This document shows positions 4,334 to 5,126 of a DNA stretch of 5,126 nt, in pieces; position 1 is the stretch's first letter; each line of letters starts with the position of its first letter. Origin of the DNA: an uncultured Bacillota bacterium (GTDB lineage Bacteria; Bacillota; Dehalobacteriia; UBA4068); assembly GCA_934427095.1 (NCBI GenBank), contig CAKRYM010000121.1, positions 1 through 5,126 on the forward strand, in the 5' to 3' direction. The translations under genes and the position numbers were made by a program. The notes beneath the pieces are model-generated. The model was not told the origin of the DNA and ran no database searches. It was given only the letters and a program-made list of their open reading frames with translations.

Positions 4334-5126
4334 ATGTTAGATACCATTCAATTCCATGATATTCATTTAGAAGACAAACCCATATTTGACCATTATTTTA
4401 AGCTATGTCCACGTAATCTCATTACCTATTCTTTTACCTCTGCCTATATCTGGCGACATTGGGATCATTATTGTTGGACAGAAATAGACGATGCGTTGGT
4501 TTTAATGAACAAATATCCGGATGAGGACTACATGCTAGCCCCTATTGCCGATCAGGAAGACAAAGTCTTAGCGGCCACTGAACGGATGCTGGATACTTAC
4601 GCTCGCGCGGGGAAAAAACTTCACTTTACGGAAATCACTGAAGATCTGTTGGCCATGTACGAAAAAAATTTTCCCAATCGTTTTGTTGCTACAGAGGTTC
4701 GAGATTGTGGAAACTATATCTATGAACAAACTGCGCTAGCAACTCTGTCTGGGAAAAAATACGACGGTAAACGAAATCACCTACATCATTTCTTAAAGGA
4801 ACAAGAGAATTGGGTATTAAAACCCCTTGATCCAGAGATTGCGCTGGAATGTAAAGAAATTTTTCCTATCTGGACTGAAAAAATGCATCCACATGACGCA
4901 GAACTGGCCTTGGAAGCAGTTGGGGTAAAAGACGCGCTAGACCACTTTTCAGCGTTGAAATTAGAGGGGGCAGCCCTCTATGTAAAGGGGAAATTAGCGG
5001 CCTTTACCTTTGGGGAACCCCTTACCCCGGAAATGTATTGCCTGCATGTGGAAAAAGCAAATAGCGAAATTCGTGGCATATATCAAGCTATTAACAATTT
5101 TTATGTCAAAGAATATTGTAAAGATT
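4334..5126 (+). CDS. DUF2156 / LPG_synthase_C domain protein (COG4866-like), 3' end missing
   Basis: 264 codons are present and the frame is still open at the right edge, so the C-terminus is missing. The opening, with LEDKPIFDHYF (12-22), YSFTSAYIW (32-40) and then LAPIAD (68-73), is typical of the DUF2156 family, whose fold resembles tandem GNAT acyltransferase domains. The conserved central motif LSGKKYDGKRNHLHHF is at 138-153. The second half carries GKLAAFTFGE (219-228) and LHVEKANSEIRGIYQAIN (237-254), the usual second-GNAT region. The family is related to the C-terminal, aminoacyl-transferring domain of lysylphosphatidylglycerol synthase (MprF). This protein has no membrane segments in the visible part, so lipid aminoacylation should not be assumed and the substrate is unknown. 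It has a strong ribosome binding site and its own promoter, and diverges from lgt. From memory of family size, some tens of residues are missing. Confidence 0.87.
   Translation, partial: MLDTIQFHDIHLEDKPIFDHYFKLCPRNLITYSFTSAYIWRHWDHYCWTEIDDALVLMNKYPDEDYMLAPIADQEDKVLAATERMLDTYARAGKKLHFTEITEDLLAMYEKNFPNRFVATEVRDCGNYIYEQTALATLSGKKYDGKRNHLHHFLKEQENWVLKPLDPEIALECKEIFPIWTEKMHPHDAELALEAVGVKDALDHFSALKLEGAALYVKGKLAAFTFGEPLTPEMYCLHVEKANSEIRGIYQAINNFYVKEYCKD

Noticed and set aside
1..5126. Novel defence, mobile or biosynthetic system
   Set aside because: All protein genes belong to recognised families typical of core chromosome. There are no transposases, CRISPR repeats, att duplications or unfamiliar gene clusters.

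Overview
The window looks like ordinary chromosomal core DNA from a low-to-medium-GC, anaerobic Firmicute (Clostridia or Negativicutes type). The evidence is the gene order of site-2 protease, trpS, scpA and scpB, strong GGAGG-type ribosome binding sites, sigma-A-like promoters, and a tryptophanyl-tRNA synthetase carrying the cysteine pattern of an iron-sulfur cluster. Nothing identifies the genus, and I see no mobile element, CRISPR array, phage gene or toxin-antitoxin pair.

Right to left on the minus strand the genes are lgt (prolipoprotein diacylglyceryl transferase), a small M50B site-2 protease, trpS, scpA, scpB and a tRNA-Pro(CGG). The last four protein genes are tightly packed: 41 nt lies between the protease and trpS, trpS and scpA share a TAATG stop/start, and scpA and scpB overlap by 35 nt. 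A promoter with an extended -10 box lies between lgt and the protease gene and probably drives these four as one transcript; lgt may also read into them because no terminator is visible between. The tRNA has its own near-consensus promoter and is followed by a hairpin with a T-rich tail. A second GC-rich hairpin lies near the left edge.

The only plus-strand gene starts at 4334 and runs off the right edge. It encodes a soluble protein of the DUF2156 / LPG_synthase_C (COG4866-like) family and diverges from lgt across a 164-nt intergenic region. That region holds two back-to-back extended -10 promoters and an lgt leader of about 80 nt with several short inverted repeats.

Functionally the window mixes protein-envelope processing (Lgt, site-2 protease), translation (TrpRS, tRNA-Pro) and chromosome segregation (the ScpA/ScpB partners of SMC). 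I found no new multi-gene system. The points most worth a second look are the iron-sulfur TrpRS motif, the unassigned aminoacyl-transferase-like gene diverging from lgt, the structured lgt leader, and the recurrent use of extended -10 promoters that almost abut the ribosome binding site.
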